A stretch of 17,047 nucleotides of DNA from CAZVEE01 sp964625525 (GTDB lineage: Bacteria > Pseudomonadota > Alphaproteobacteria > JAJFIK01). The translations under genes were made by a program, and so were the position numbers. Positions 6,549 through 14,103 of the stretch are shown here, one piece after another (positions within the stretch are counted from its first letter, which is position 1; every line of letters begins with the position of its first letter). The notes below the pieces were generated by a model. The model saw only the letters and a program-made list of their open reading frames with translations. It was not told the DNA's origin and ran no database searches. Where the stretch lies: positions 1-17,047 of the forward strand of contig CAZVEE010000073.1 of NCBI GenBank assembly GCA_964625525.1, given 5' to 3'.

Positions 6549-6574
6549 GGGCCGGTCTCATCACAGACCGGCCC
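6549..6574. terminator. Hairpin between converging LuxR-type and NSS genes
   Basis: A perfect 10-bp stem (GGGCCGGTCT 6549-6558 with AGACCGGCCC 6565-6574) closes a 6-base loop, 51 bases after one stop codon and 12 bases after the other. There is no T-run on either strand, so it is not a textbook intrinsic terminator. Its position and strength suggest a bidirectional terminator or mRNA 3'-end stabiliser. Confidence 0.6.
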
Positions 6575-6586
6575 GGGCCATTGGCC

Positions 6587-8035
6587 TTATGACCCACCTA
6601 TGATCCAGGACAGATTGTTCATCACCAGGAGGCCGACAATGATGAGCGGCGCCAGGAAGCGCATGAGGATCTGGTAGACCAGGAACAGACCATCCGACAG
6701 GCCCAGTTCCTCCTGCATTAGCGGCTGGGACACCACCCAGCCCCCGAAAATCGCGATCAGCAGACCCGACAGCGGCAGCATGATGTTCCCGGTGAGCACA
6801 TCAAGCATGCCAAAAATCGTTTGCTCCGCGAATGGTCCGAAATTGAGCGGATAGAAGTCCGACAACACATTGCTGGACAGCGCCGATCCCAGGCCCACAC
6901 TCCACACCAGCAGCCCGGCTAGAATGGAAATCAACAGCCGCGAGCCTTCCGTCTTCTCCACGATATAGGCCACCACCACCTCAAACAGGGAAATGGCCGA
7001 GGTGAGCGCCGCGAAGAACGCGAGCAGGAAGAACAACGCCCCCACAATGGTCGCGCCCGGCAGACTACCGATGGCCGCCGGCAAGGTCTGGAACAACAGG
7101 CCCGGACCACCAGCCGCCCCGAGACCGATGAAAATCACCAGCGGGAAGATGGCAAGACCGGCCAGACGCGCCACGGCCGTATCCGATGCGGCCACCGTGA
7201 CCGAGGCGCTGGGGATCTTGGTTTGGCGCTCAAGGTAGCTGCCATAGGTGATCAAGATCGCCGAGCCCACGCCCACGGAGAAGAAAGCCTGGCCCACCGC
7301 CGTCACGGCACCGTCCAACGTCAGTTCACTCCAGCGGGGGCGGAACAGATAGTCCACCGCGCCCAGGAAATCACCGATCACGGCGCCGTAGATCACCATG
7401 CCGAACAGCATGATGAAAAAGGCCGGCATCAGGATCTTGGAGACAAGCTCAATGCCCGCATTCAGGCCCCGCGCCACGATGCCAATGGTGATGACCATGA
7501 ACAGCGAATGCCAGATCACCAGACGCATTGGGTCATCCACAAGACCCTGCCCGACACAGCGCACCGACTGTGGATCCGCGACGCAGATCTCATGATCCGC
7601 AGGCAAGACATCATAAAGCGCCGCCGCCTGATCGAAGCTGATATTGGTCATCACCCCCGACAGGAACAGCGGCACATAGGCCATTACCTGGCCCGCGATG
7701 ACGCTGTAATAGGTCAGGATCAGGAACCCGGCGATCATGCCGACCCAGCCGACAATGCCCCAAAGCGACGAGCGCCCCGACTCTTTGGCAAACGCGATCG
7801 TCGCATTGACCCCGGACAATTGCGTGCGCCGGCCGATAGCGTATTCGGTCATCAGCACCGGCAGCGCGATCAAGACCACGACCACGAGATAAAACAGCAC
7901 AAAAGCCGCGCCGCCATTTTCTCCGGCCACATAAGGAAAGCGCCAGAAATTCCCCAGACCAACGGCGGATCCCACCGCCGCCATCACAAAGGCAAATCGC
8001 GAGCTCCAATGCTCGTGAACCGGTGCACTCGACAT
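6587..8035 (-). CDS. Sodium-dependent transporter, neurotransmitter:sodium symporter (NSS/SNF) family
   Basis: A 482-residue inner-membrane symporter with the LeuT fold, expected to take up an amino acid or related small molecule with Na+. The TM1 signature GSAVGLGNFWRFPYVAGENGG (split over about 22-42) includes the unwound Gly-Asn region that binds substrate and Na+. TM6/7 has SVGVGSAILITYGSY, and TM8 has ALTSAISLFEV, whose Thr-Ser pair matches the Na2 site of LeuT. About 12 hydrophobic segments are seen. An outer loop carries two cysteines (HEICVADPQSVRC) that could form a disulfide. The ATG at 8035 follows AAGGGGG about 10 bases upstream. The substrate cannot be read from sequence. It stands alone: 198 bases separate it from the gene upstream, and it converges on the LuxR-type gene. 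Confidence 0.95.
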   Translation of the reverse strand: MSSAPVHEHWSSRFAFVMAAVGSAVGLGNFWRFPYVAGENGGAAFVLFYLVVVVLIALPVLMTEYAIGRRTQLSGVNATIAFAKESGRSSLWGIVGWVGMIAGFLILTYYSVIAGQVMAYVPLFLSGVMTNISFDQAAALYDVLPADHEICVADPQSVRCVGQGLVDDPMRLVIWHSLFMVITIGIVARGLNAGIELVSKILMPAFFIMLFGMVIYGAVIGDFLGAVDYLFRPRWSELTLDGAVTAVGQAFFSVGVGSAILITYGSYLERQTKIPSASVTVAASDTAVARLAGLAIFPLVIFIGLGAAGGPGLLFQTLPAAIGSLPGATIVGALFFLLAFFAALTSAISLFEVVVAYIVEKTEGSRLLISILAGLLVWSVGLGSALSSNVLSDFYPLNFGPFAEQTIFGMLDVLTGNIMLPLSGLLIAIFGGWVVSQPLMQEELGLSDGLFLVYQILMRFLAPLIIVGLLVMNNLSWIIGGS

Positions 8036-8191
8036 GGCGTGACGCCCCCTTTTAAATCGCAGAGCGCAGCCCCCCCGGAGCCGCGCGTGAAGTCTTTCAG
8101 CGCCGCATCATGACAGCGCACTATGGTCATTTAACCGTGGATCTTACGGTGCCCGGCGGTCCGCAGCAACTCACCCCGGGGCCGATCACGG

Positions 8192-8210
8192 GTCAGGTGC
8201 CGGCCCTGAC
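8192..8210. other. Hairpin after the CHAT-partner gene
   Basis: GTCAGG (8192-8197) pairs with CCTGAC (8205-8210) around a 7-base loop, 24 bases past the stop codon of the minus-strand gene ending at 8234. No T-run follows, so it is at most a weak or factor-assisted terminator. Nothing else is seen in the gap 8036-8233, and no clear promoter for the transporter gene could be picked out. Confidence 0.3.
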
Positions 8211-8233
8211 ACGCCAGCCCGTCGGCAGGCCGT

Positions 8234-8962
8234 TCAGGCGCGCTCCAACACCCCGCCCGTTCCAGACGCCTCAGAGGCGGGAAAGCGGAAGGCCAACCGC
8301 CCTATGGGTTGGAGCGTTAACCCAAAAATCAGCTCCTGCGCCCGGTCGAGCTTGGCCGCGAGACTCCCGTCCGTGACCCGGGCCTGGACGTCGAGATCCA
8401 CCGCGAATGGCCCCTCTCCCGCCAGGCTCAGCGCCAGCCGCGTGGACAGCGGCACGCCCGTGTCGCCGGGCGCCGCTTTGAACGACCACAACGCCTGGGC
8501 GCTGCCCAGGCCACTGCCTTGCACGATGCGGGGCGTCACTTCGAAAGCGCTTTGGCGTTTCACTTCGCCCGAAGCCTTGAGGCCAGACCCGGCAACAGAC
8601 AGCCCGCCAGACCGGGTCACGGTGATTTTCTGCGCCGCCTCATCCAGGGTGAGCTTGGGATGCAGATCGAGAATGCGGGCGTCCGTGGGCTCGCGAAACT
8701 CGAAAGACACCACCGCGTCGCTGACCACCGCATCGCCGGTCGCGTGAAAGGTGACGGTAAAGGCCGTGGCCGTGACCAGCCCTTCCGGCCCGTCGAGCAC
8801 ATCGTAGTCATGCTGGCGCACCTGAATGCGTGCCTTGCGCACGGTTTCCTGCAAGAGCACCGGATCGCCGGCGTTTGCCCCGCTCAGTTCCTGAGCCTCA
8901 TCCGGATCCGGAGCCAAGGCTTCATCAACGAGCAGGACGCCCTCGGGCCATTCACCTGTCAT
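8234..8962 (-). CDS. Unrecognised beta-rich protein translationally coupled to a CHAT protease
   Basis: I do not recognise a named family for this 242-residue protein. It has no signal peptide, no membrane segment and no cysteine. Residues 1-38 are acidic and look flexible (EALAPDPDEAQELSGANAGD); a basic patch (RKARIQVRQ, about 42-50) follows. The rest alternates short hydrophobic strands with turns (TATAFTVTFHATGD, DAVVSFEF, QKITVTRSGGLSVAG, QALWSFKAAPGDTGVPLSTRLALSL, FAVDLDVQARV), typical of a beta-sandwich. The ALWSFK...GVPLSTRLAL...DVQARV stretch reminds me of uncharacterised beta-rich domains in fungal proteins, a memory-based impression only. Its ATG overlaps the CHAT gene stop (8959-8962), so the two are almost surely made together, and the best inference is that it is the protease's substrate, effector or inhibitor. 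Gasdermin was considered but the N-terminal cysteine typical of bacterial gasdermins is missing. Confidence 0.8.
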   Translation of the reverse strand: MTGEWPEGVLLVDEALAPDPDEAQELSGANAGDPVLLQETVRKARIQVRQHDYDVLDGPEGLVTATAFTVTFHATGDAVVSDAVVSFEFREPTDARILDLHPKLTLDEAAQKITVTRSGGLSVAGSGLKASGEVKRQSAFEVTPRIVQGSGLGSAQALWSFKAAPGDTGVPLSTRLALSLAGEGPFAVDLDVQARVTDGSLAAKLDRAQELIFGLTLQPIGRLAFRFPASEASGTGGVLERA

Positions 8963-11900
8963 GAACCAATCCTCGTTAGGCCGTCGCCGAATACGGCAAA
9001 CGGCGCCCAGTGATAGGGGCTGGAGAACGGGGCTTGCGCCCGCAATGCCAGCGCCGCCTGCCGGGCCGCGCCGGCCGGGCTTGCCGCCCCCATTTCCAGC
9101 GCCTCGTAAAACGCGGTCATAAACGCGCGCGCCGCGTCATCGCGCACATTCCACAGGGCGGCCAAAACGCCGGCAACGCCCGCCCCTAAAAGCGCCGGCA
9201 CCACCCCCAGGGGCTCATCGCCCGGCCCCAGATCATTGAGCCCCCCTTCACAGGCCGCCAACACGACCAGACGCGCTGGTACCGCCTGCAACCGCATCAG
9301 CTCAGCCACACTGAACCGCACGCCATCGGCCAGCACCAGTCCGCTTGACGGCGGGTCCCGCCGGTCGAACACCGCATGGCCCTGGTAATGAAGGACGGCG
9401 GCGCGGGCGAAGGCCTCGGCCAAAGCCGCTTGCGTGACGCCAGACCCGAAAAGCGGCGTCGTCTCGAACTGCGCCCCCAGTGCCGCAACCATCTGCGCGG
9501 CGTTTGCCCGGTCGTCGGTGGGATCTCCAAACAAGGCTATCCCGTGCCCGCGCGCGTGCGCGCCCCGCATCCGGCAAGCGGCGTGAACAGAGCGCGCGGG
9601 CGCATAGGACACGGCATGGCGTGCAAGCAACGGCGCGTCTCCTAGCGGCAGCGCATGCAAAGGCAACCGCCCCAGCGCCCCGGTCGGACACAGAACCAAC
9701 GTGTCGAGCCCCTCGGCCAATTCTAAGAGCGGTGCCACCAGAGGTGCGAAAACACGCAGGCGGTCCGGCCGATCCCTCAGAGTGCGGCGGAATCCGGAGG
9801 CGGACAAAAACAGCGCCGTATCTCGCTCGACCTGCTCCAAGGACAGGGTCAAGAGCCGCGCCTGAGGCGCCCGGTCAGGTCGCTCTACAAAAAGACACAG
9901 CCGCCCCTGCACCGCCACCCACTCGACCCAACCCGTGCCCGGCTCCAAGACCGGATCGACAATCGGCTCGCGTTCGCGGGACATGGCCTCGGCCCGGAAC
10001 AGTGCGTAATCGGACAAATCCGGCAGGCGCGCCATGTCCGTGAGAATCGCCTCATGACGCTCGGCCGCCGCGCTACGCTCACGCTCCGGCGCTGCCGCAC
10101 GCTCCCCGGCGGCGCGGCGCTCCTGATCGAGCATCGAGAGCAACTCCACCCGGCCACTGGCGCGCGCTTTCGCCGCGTCAAGGGCCGCCTGCTCCGTATC
10201 CGTTGCATCGGCCAGCGCCCGGGCCCGCCGCCGCTCGGCCCAGATCCGCGCGCCGTCAAAGTCAAAGCCCATCAGCATGGTAACGAAAAGGCCCAGCCCC
10301 GCGATCTCCGCCGCCGTTTTGCCGATGGCACTGCGCCCGCGCAAGGCGTCAAGCCGATGGCCCGCCCAATAGGCTTGGCGCACCGCCTCGCAATGGGTCC
10401 AGGCGGCGTCCAGGTGCACCGCCGCGACGGTGCGCATCGCGTCCAGATGCTCGCGCATATTGACACCACGATTGGCATGCAGCAGCGCCAGCTTATGGCG
10501 CGCGTCCGCCGCCTGTGTGCGCATTCCGGCCGCCGCCTCGTAATAGGCCAGAGCCGTGTCCAGAAGCGTCCGGGCTCGTTCGAAATGCTGCACCGGGTCG
10601 CGATTGGCGTCATTGAGCGCCATGCAGCCGCGCAGATAAGCCAGGTTCGCAGCCTCGAACCGCTGCCCGGTCACGGCATAAATGGCGTCGGCCTCGTCCC
10701 AATGCCGCCCCATGGTGTCCAAGTCACCTTGCATGCTGGCCAGGCTGGCCCTGATCGTGTGCCAGTTGGCCATATGGCGCAGGCGCTCCAGGCGATTGGC
10801 AATCTGCTGCGCCTCGCGCTCGGCTTGGGCGAGAGCCGTATGTGCGGTGGACAGATGATCCTGTCCCAGAACACCGCCGACACACCCTTGAAAGACGAGG
10901 CTTGCCACAGCGATGCGTTTCTCCACCACACCGCTCCAGTCGTCGCGAGCCTGATCTTTATCAGCCCACTGATTCAACAGAGTAAAGGCTTGATCATAGC
11001 TGTCCAGCGTGCGGGCATGGGTCAGGTCACCGGCGAGTTTGACCACCACTGGGCTTGCCGCCGCATCCGCGTCTAGCCGGTCAAAAATGGCGAACGCCTT
11101 GCGCAGGTCCTCAAGCCCGCCCTGGAGATGTCCAGCCAAGGACCGTGCCGTCGAGCGGGTACAGAGCAAAAACGCTTGACTGATCTCAGGCTGGACACGC
11201 TCCAGAGCCCGATCGATGAGATCGCGCGCATCGCTATAGCGCCCTTCCCGGGTCAGAAGATCGGCGCGAGCGAGCGTATCGCCAGACTCATTGAGAGCGA
11301 GACCATACTCCAGTTGCAGCGCCCGCAACCGGTCGCGCACATCATCCGCCCCCGGCAGATCCCCAATACGGTGCAGACGCGAGGACCAATCAAGCAAGGT
11401 CGAGAAAGCCCCGCGCGGCAACCCCTGGGCCAGATAGGCCTCCACAACGGGTCCAAACAGATCCGGACTGCGCCCATGCTCGTCGATCTCGAATGCCGCC
11501 CGAACACGCCGCACGTCCAGAAGCCCGTGCGCATGACCGCCCGCCGCAAAGAGGCGCTCTGCCGCAGCAAGCAATGTCGGGACCCGAGAGCGGTCGGGTG
11601 CATGGGTGAGCCCGTCCTCCGCCAGGTGCACCAGCACATTGCCCGCCAGGCCTGGCACATCAAGCGCCTCGGCCCGCGCGGCCACATCGGTTAAAGCCGC
11701 CGTGCGGACCTCGCGCTCGCCTTCCTGCTCTGCGGCTTCATGCAACGCGTCAAGGCCGACGTGAACGTGGCCCGCCGCCAGCATCGCCTCCCCCGGCGCA
11801 CGCAGGGCCTCAGCCCCCGGCACCTCATCCTCGGCAACCATGTAGTAGCTGCGCGCTGCCCGCAAAATCCGTGCGCGCACCAAAAGAATGTCGAGGGCAC

Positions 11901-12228
11901 AGGGCGGGTCTATCCCGGCCGGGGGCGCGGCCCGTGCCAGCGCAATGGCGGCATCGAACGCCTGAGCAATGACGAGATCGAGGAAGGTGGCAAACAGCGC
12001 CATCAAATGGGCAAGGCCCGCGTCCTGGGCCGCGACGGTGTCGAGATGGGCCCGCGCCTCGTGCATGCGCCCGCATCGCGCCAGCGCCCGGGCGGTCTCC
12101 AGGGTCAAGCGGGGATCCGGCGGTCCGGCCTGCGCGGCCGCTAGTCCCACCTCGACCGCACGGGCGTCCAACCCCCGCCGGCGCAGGCTGAGCACCTCGT
12201 CCACCGCCGGTTTGCAGAGCTGAGCCAT
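8959..12228 (-). CDS. TPR-repeat CHAT-domain cysteine protease
   Basis: A 1089-residue protein joining a long alpha-helical TPR-like array to a C-terminal CHAT (caspase HetF associated with TPRs) peptidase. From about 15 to 680 it shows helical pairs typical of TPRs (for example AVEVGLAAAQAGPPDPRLTL, ARADLLTREGRYSDARDLI, ALAQAEREAQQIANRL). A charged coiled-coil-like stretch rich in Arg, Ala and Glu follows (about 665-735), then the CHAT domain (about 760-1085). The dyad is intact: His951 in LHYQGHAVFD and Cys993 in LVVLAACEGG, 42 residues apart, followed by the usual GAGVAGVLAALWNVRDDAARAF segment. No signal peptide, so cytosolic. The ATG at 12228 has an AGG-type ribosome site (GCAGGT); the frame extends to a GTG at 12258 that lacks one. 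CHAT proteases act in caspase-like and CRISPR-linked (Csx29) proteolysis, often on a neighbouring substrate; the gene overlaps the beta-rich protein gene by four bases. Confidence 0.93.
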   Translation of the reverse strand: MAQLCKPAVDEVLSLRRRGLDARAVEVGLAAAQAGPPDPRLTLETARALARCGRMHEARAHLDTVAAQDAGLAHLMALFATFLDLVIAQAFDAAIALARAAPPAGIDPPCALDILLVRARILRAARSYYMVAEDEVPGAEALRAPGEAMLAAGHVHVGLDALHEAAEQEGEREVRTAALTDVAARAEALDVPGLAGNVLVHLAEDGLTHAPDRSRVPTLLAAAERLFAAGGHAHGLLDVRRVRAAFEIDEHGRSPDLFGPVVEAYLAQGLPRGAFSTLLDWSSRLHRIGDLPGADDVRDRLRALQLEYGLALNESGDTLARADLLTREGRYSDARDLIDRALERVQPEISQAFLLCTRSTARSLAGHLQGGLEDLRKAFAIFDRLDADAAASPVVVKLAGDLTHARTLDSYDQAFTLLNQWADKDQARDDWSGVVEKRIAVASLVFQGCVGGVLGQDHLSTAHTALAQAEREAQQIANRLERLRHMANWHTIRASLASMQGDLDTMGRHWDEADAIYAVTGQRFEAANLAYLRGCMALNDANRDPVQHFERARTLLDTALAYYEAAAGMRTQAADARHKLALLHANRGVNMREHLDAMRTVAAVHLDAAWTHCEAVRQAYWAGHRLDALRGRSAIGKTAAEIAGLGLFVTMLMGFDFDGARIWAERRRARALADATDTEQAALDAAKARASGRVELLSMLDQERRAAGERAAAPERERSAAAERHEAILTDMARLPDLSDYALFRAEAMSREREPIVDPVLEPGTGWVEWVAVQGRLCLFVERPDRAPQARLLTLSLEQVERDTALFLSASGFRRTLRDRPDRLRVFAPLVAPLLELAEGLDTLVLCPTGALGRLPLHALPLGDAPLLARHAVSYAPARSVHAACRMRGAHARGHGIALFGDPTDDRANAAQMVAALGAQFETTPLFGSGVTQAALAEAFARAAVLHYQGHAVFDRRDPPSSGLVLADGVRFSVAELMRLQAVPARLVVLAACEGGLNDLGPGDEPLGVVPALLGAGVAGVLAALWNVRDDAARAFMTAFYEALEMGAASPAGAARQAALALRAQAPFSSPYHWAPFAVFGDGLTRIGS

Positions 12229-12265
12229 CGGACATACCTGCCATGCCAAAAAGGACACGCAGGAC

Positions 12266-12291
12266 GTGCCGCTTCAACCGGCACTTGTCAA
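12266..12291 (-). promoter_or_regulatory. Candidate promoter/operator of the CHAT operon
   Basis: On the minus strand a perfect -35 hexamer TTGACA (12291-12286) is followed one base later by an inverted repeat GTGCCG-N7-CGGCAC (12284-12266). The repeat fills the spacer between -35 and -10, where a bound repressor would block RNA polymerase. The -10 at 17-base spacing would be CACGTC, which is poor. The ATG lies about 40 bases beyond. The repeat could instead act as an RNA hairpin in the leader. Confidence 0.4.
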
Positions 12292-12343
12292 TGGGCGCAC
12301 ATCACCCGAACGTCTTCAGGAAGCCGCTTTCACGGGTCTGCCT

Positions 12344-12847
12344 TCACGGGGCCGCATTAGCTTCCAACTGATCGCGCAGTTGATCCCGCTGGACGCCCAC
12401 TGAATTGCTGATGATCTTCTCATCCTTCAGCACATAGAAGTTCAGGTAGCGCGCACACACTGGCTTCCCGGTGGGCTCAAAGCCCAAAAGCGGCTCCACG
12501 TGATCACCGCAGATGACCGACTGGATTGCCACGCTGTCGCCCTCGGCGATCAGGGACTCGATCTCCACCGTGACATTGTCGAGCCGACCCGGAAATGGCG
12601 CGGCCTCCATGAAGGTGTCATAGGGACCGCCACGCGGCCGCGTGGTGAGGCCGATGATGACTGTGCCGTCCACGGCGAAATACTGCTCCAGCGTCTCCAA
12701 ATCATCGATCCCGAATGCGCCGAACACATCCAGGATAATCTCCACATTGCGGGCCTCTTCGGGCGTGCGATCGGCCCGGGCCGGCAGGATCATGGCGATC
12801 AGCGCGAACGCTGCGAGAAGCAGGGCAAGAGGCACAGCAAAGCGCAT
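12344..12847 (-). CDS. Secreted NTF2-like (SnoaL-type fold) protein of unknown role
   Basis: A 167-residue protein with a clear signal peptide (MRFAVPLALLLAAFALIAMI, ending PARA before D26) and a small alpha+beta domain of the nuclear transport factor 2 superfamily. EARNVEIILDVFGAFGIDDL forms the first helices, and LEQYFAVDGTVIIG, NVTVEIESLIAEGDSVAIQ and ARYLNFYVLKDEKI supply the strands of the cone-shaped sheet. Family members are small ligand-binding or isomerase-like domains with no shared reaction, so none is claimed. Two cysteines in the mature part (ICGD and PVCARY) might form a disulfide in the periplasm. The ATG at 12847 has GGAAGGA at ideal spacing; the ATG at 12871 would lengthen the signal peptide and place that site inside the gene. 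The CHAT gene lies 115 bases downstream on the same strand but seems to have its own promoter, so a functional link is uncertain. Confidence 0.8.
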   Translation of the reverse strand: MRFAVPLALLLAAFALIAMILPARADRTPEEARNVEIILDVFGAFGIDDLETLEQYFAVDGTVIIGLTTRPRGGPYDTFMEAAPFPGRLDNVTVEIESLIAEGDSVAIQSVICGDHVEPLLGFEPTGKPVCARYLNFYVLKDEKIISNSVGVQRDQLRDQLEANAAP

Positions 12848-13179
12848 GGCGGTTTCCTTCCATCGGTTCAAAGACGGTGTGGCAACCGCTCTGCCTTAGT
12901 CGAGGGTGATCGAGATCTCAACACAGCAGCGACCAACAGGCCCCCGGGTGAGACAAAAGCGCTTCCCCGGCCCGGGCGAAAGCTGCCGGTGTGTTCTCCT
13001 TTGACTGCCGGGCCTGAACATGTGACCGTAGGGTGACAGGGCGCGCAGATGGCCCGTCGGATGGGGTGAGTCACGTTCCGGTCAAATGGTCGGGACGGTA
13101 CTGCTTTATAAGCGGCCATGATCTTTCGTGTCTTGGGATCTGGCGTTGGGGTTTCTAACGGGGAAGGTACTGCGCGGGG
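12848..13179. promoter_or_regulatory. Divergent intergenic region before oppB
   Basis: This 332-base gap separates the minus-strand NTF2-like gene from oppB. Two GTGAC copies stand 11 bases apart (13022-13026, 13033-13037), a short palindrome GTGA-G-TCAC lies at 13066-13074 and GGTCAA at 13080-13085, a cluster that may be a regulator site. TTTATA at 13105-13110 could be a -10 for oppB, but its -35 at 17-base spacing (TCAAAT) is weak. On the minus strand TTGAGA with TAAGGC 17 bases on (from about 12920) is a weak promoter candidate for the NTF2-like gene. No convincing small gene is present: the ORFs here lack ribosome sites and family features. Confidence 0.35.
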
Positions 13180-14103
13180 ATGCTGGCCTATACCTTGAGA
13201 CGGGTTCTATTCGCGATCCCGACCCTGTTCATCGTCGTGGTGATCGCCTTCTTCATGATGCGCGTCGCCCCGGGAGGCCCTTTCGACAGCGAACGACGCC
13301 TGCCGCCGGAGATCGAGGCGAATATCGCCGCCGCTTATGATCTCGATAAACCCCTTTACGAGCAGTTCTACATCTATGTGACCAAGGCGCTGCAAGGCGA
13401 CTTGGGCCCGTCCTACACCAAGGAAGACTTCACGGTCTCCGAGCTGATTGTTCTGGGCGCGCCCGTGAGCCTGACGATCGGGCTGTCCGCGCTGACCCTG
13501 GCGCTGACCGTAGGCCTCTTGCTGGGGACCATCGCGGCGCTGAACCAGAATTCCCTTGTCGATTATTTGGTCATCGGCGTTGCGACGCTGGGGATTACCA
13601 TCCCCAACTATGTGGTTGCGCCCCTGCTGACCCTGCTGTTCGGGCTCGGGCTCAACTTGCTGCCCATCGCGGGCTGGAACAATGGCGCTTTTCTTCACCT
13701 GATCTTACCCGTAACGGCGTTGGCCCTGCCGCAGATCGCGATCATCTCGCGCTTGACCCGCGGCGGCATGATCGAAGTGCTGCGCTCCAATTTCGTGCGC
13801 ACCGCACGCGCGAAAGGCTTGTCGGAGCGCGCCGTGATCATGCGCCATGCGCTGCAGGCCGGCGTGCTGCCGCTGGTGTCTTACCTGGGTTATGCCGCAG
13901 CGGCTCTTGTCACTGGCTCGCTGGTGATTGAGCAGATCTTTCAGTTGCCAGGGATCGGGCGCTATTTCGTGGATGCGGCCATTCAGCGGGATTATCCGCT
14001 GGTGATGGGCGTCGTGATCCTGTTTGCGACCCTCATCATCACCTTGAACCTGATCGCGGATCTGGTGATCGCGCTCCTTGACCCGCGTGTGAGGTACAAA
14101 TGA
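13180..14103 (+). CDS. oppB: Oligopeptide ABC transporter permease OppB
   Basis: A 307-residue inner-membrane permease of the Opp/Dpp peptide uptake system, matching E. coli OppB in length and closely in sequence as I recall it: the N-terminus MLAYTLRRVLFAIPTLF, then FFMMRVAPGGPFDSERRLPP, the coupling-helix (EAA-type) motif FVRTARAKGLSERAVIMRHA (about 206-225), and the C-terminal LVIALLDPRVRYK. Six transmembrane helices are expected; with OppC it forms the channel that OppD/OppF power and OppA feeds. The start at 13180 has GGGGAAGG about 12 bases upstream, somewhat far. It overlaps oppC by four bases (ATGA). No gene for the binding protein or ATPases is next to it: the upstream neighbour is a divergent NTF2-like gene and the downstream one a sensor kinase. 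Confidence 0.96.
   Translation: MLAYTLRRVLFAIPTLFIVVVIAFFMMRVAPGGPFDSERRLPPEIEANIAAAYDLDKPLYEQFYIYVTKALQGDLGPSYTKEDFTVSELIVLGAPVSLTIGLSALTLALTVGLLLGTIAALNQNSLVDYLVIGVATLGITIPNYVVAPLLTLLFGLGLNLLPIAGWNNGAFLHLILPVTALALPQIAIISRLTRGGMIEVLRSNFVRTARAKGLSERAVIMRHALQAGVLPLVSYLGYAAAALVTGSLVIEQIFQLPGIGRYFVDAAIQRDYPLVMGVVILFATLIITLNLIADLVIALLDPRVRYK

Noticed and set aside
7223..8113. 296-codon plus-strand ORF
   Set aside because: It is antisense to the clear NSS transporter; the translation is rich in His, Arg, Gln and Asp as expected from a reversed membrane-protein gene, with no domain.
8234..8962. Bacterial gasdermin as identity of the CHAT partner
   Set aside because: Size and beta content fit, and CHAT proteases can accompany gasdermins, but there is no N-terminal cysteine for palmitoylation (no cysteine at all) and no recognisable gasdermin pattern.
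10054..11076. 340-codon plus-strand ORF
   Set aside because: Antisense to the TPR-CHAT gene; high-GC sequence leaves long open shadow frames, and no family motif or ribosome site is present.
8959..12228. Csx29-type CRISPR-linked CHAT protease
   Set aside because: No CRISPR array, gRAMP or Cas gene occurs in the window; only the general TPR-CHAT architecture is shared.
12868..13119. 83-codon minus-strand ORF in the oppB upstream gap
   Set aside because: No ribosome site at its start, Arg/Pro/Ser-rich composition typical of non-coding GC-rich DNA, and no motif.
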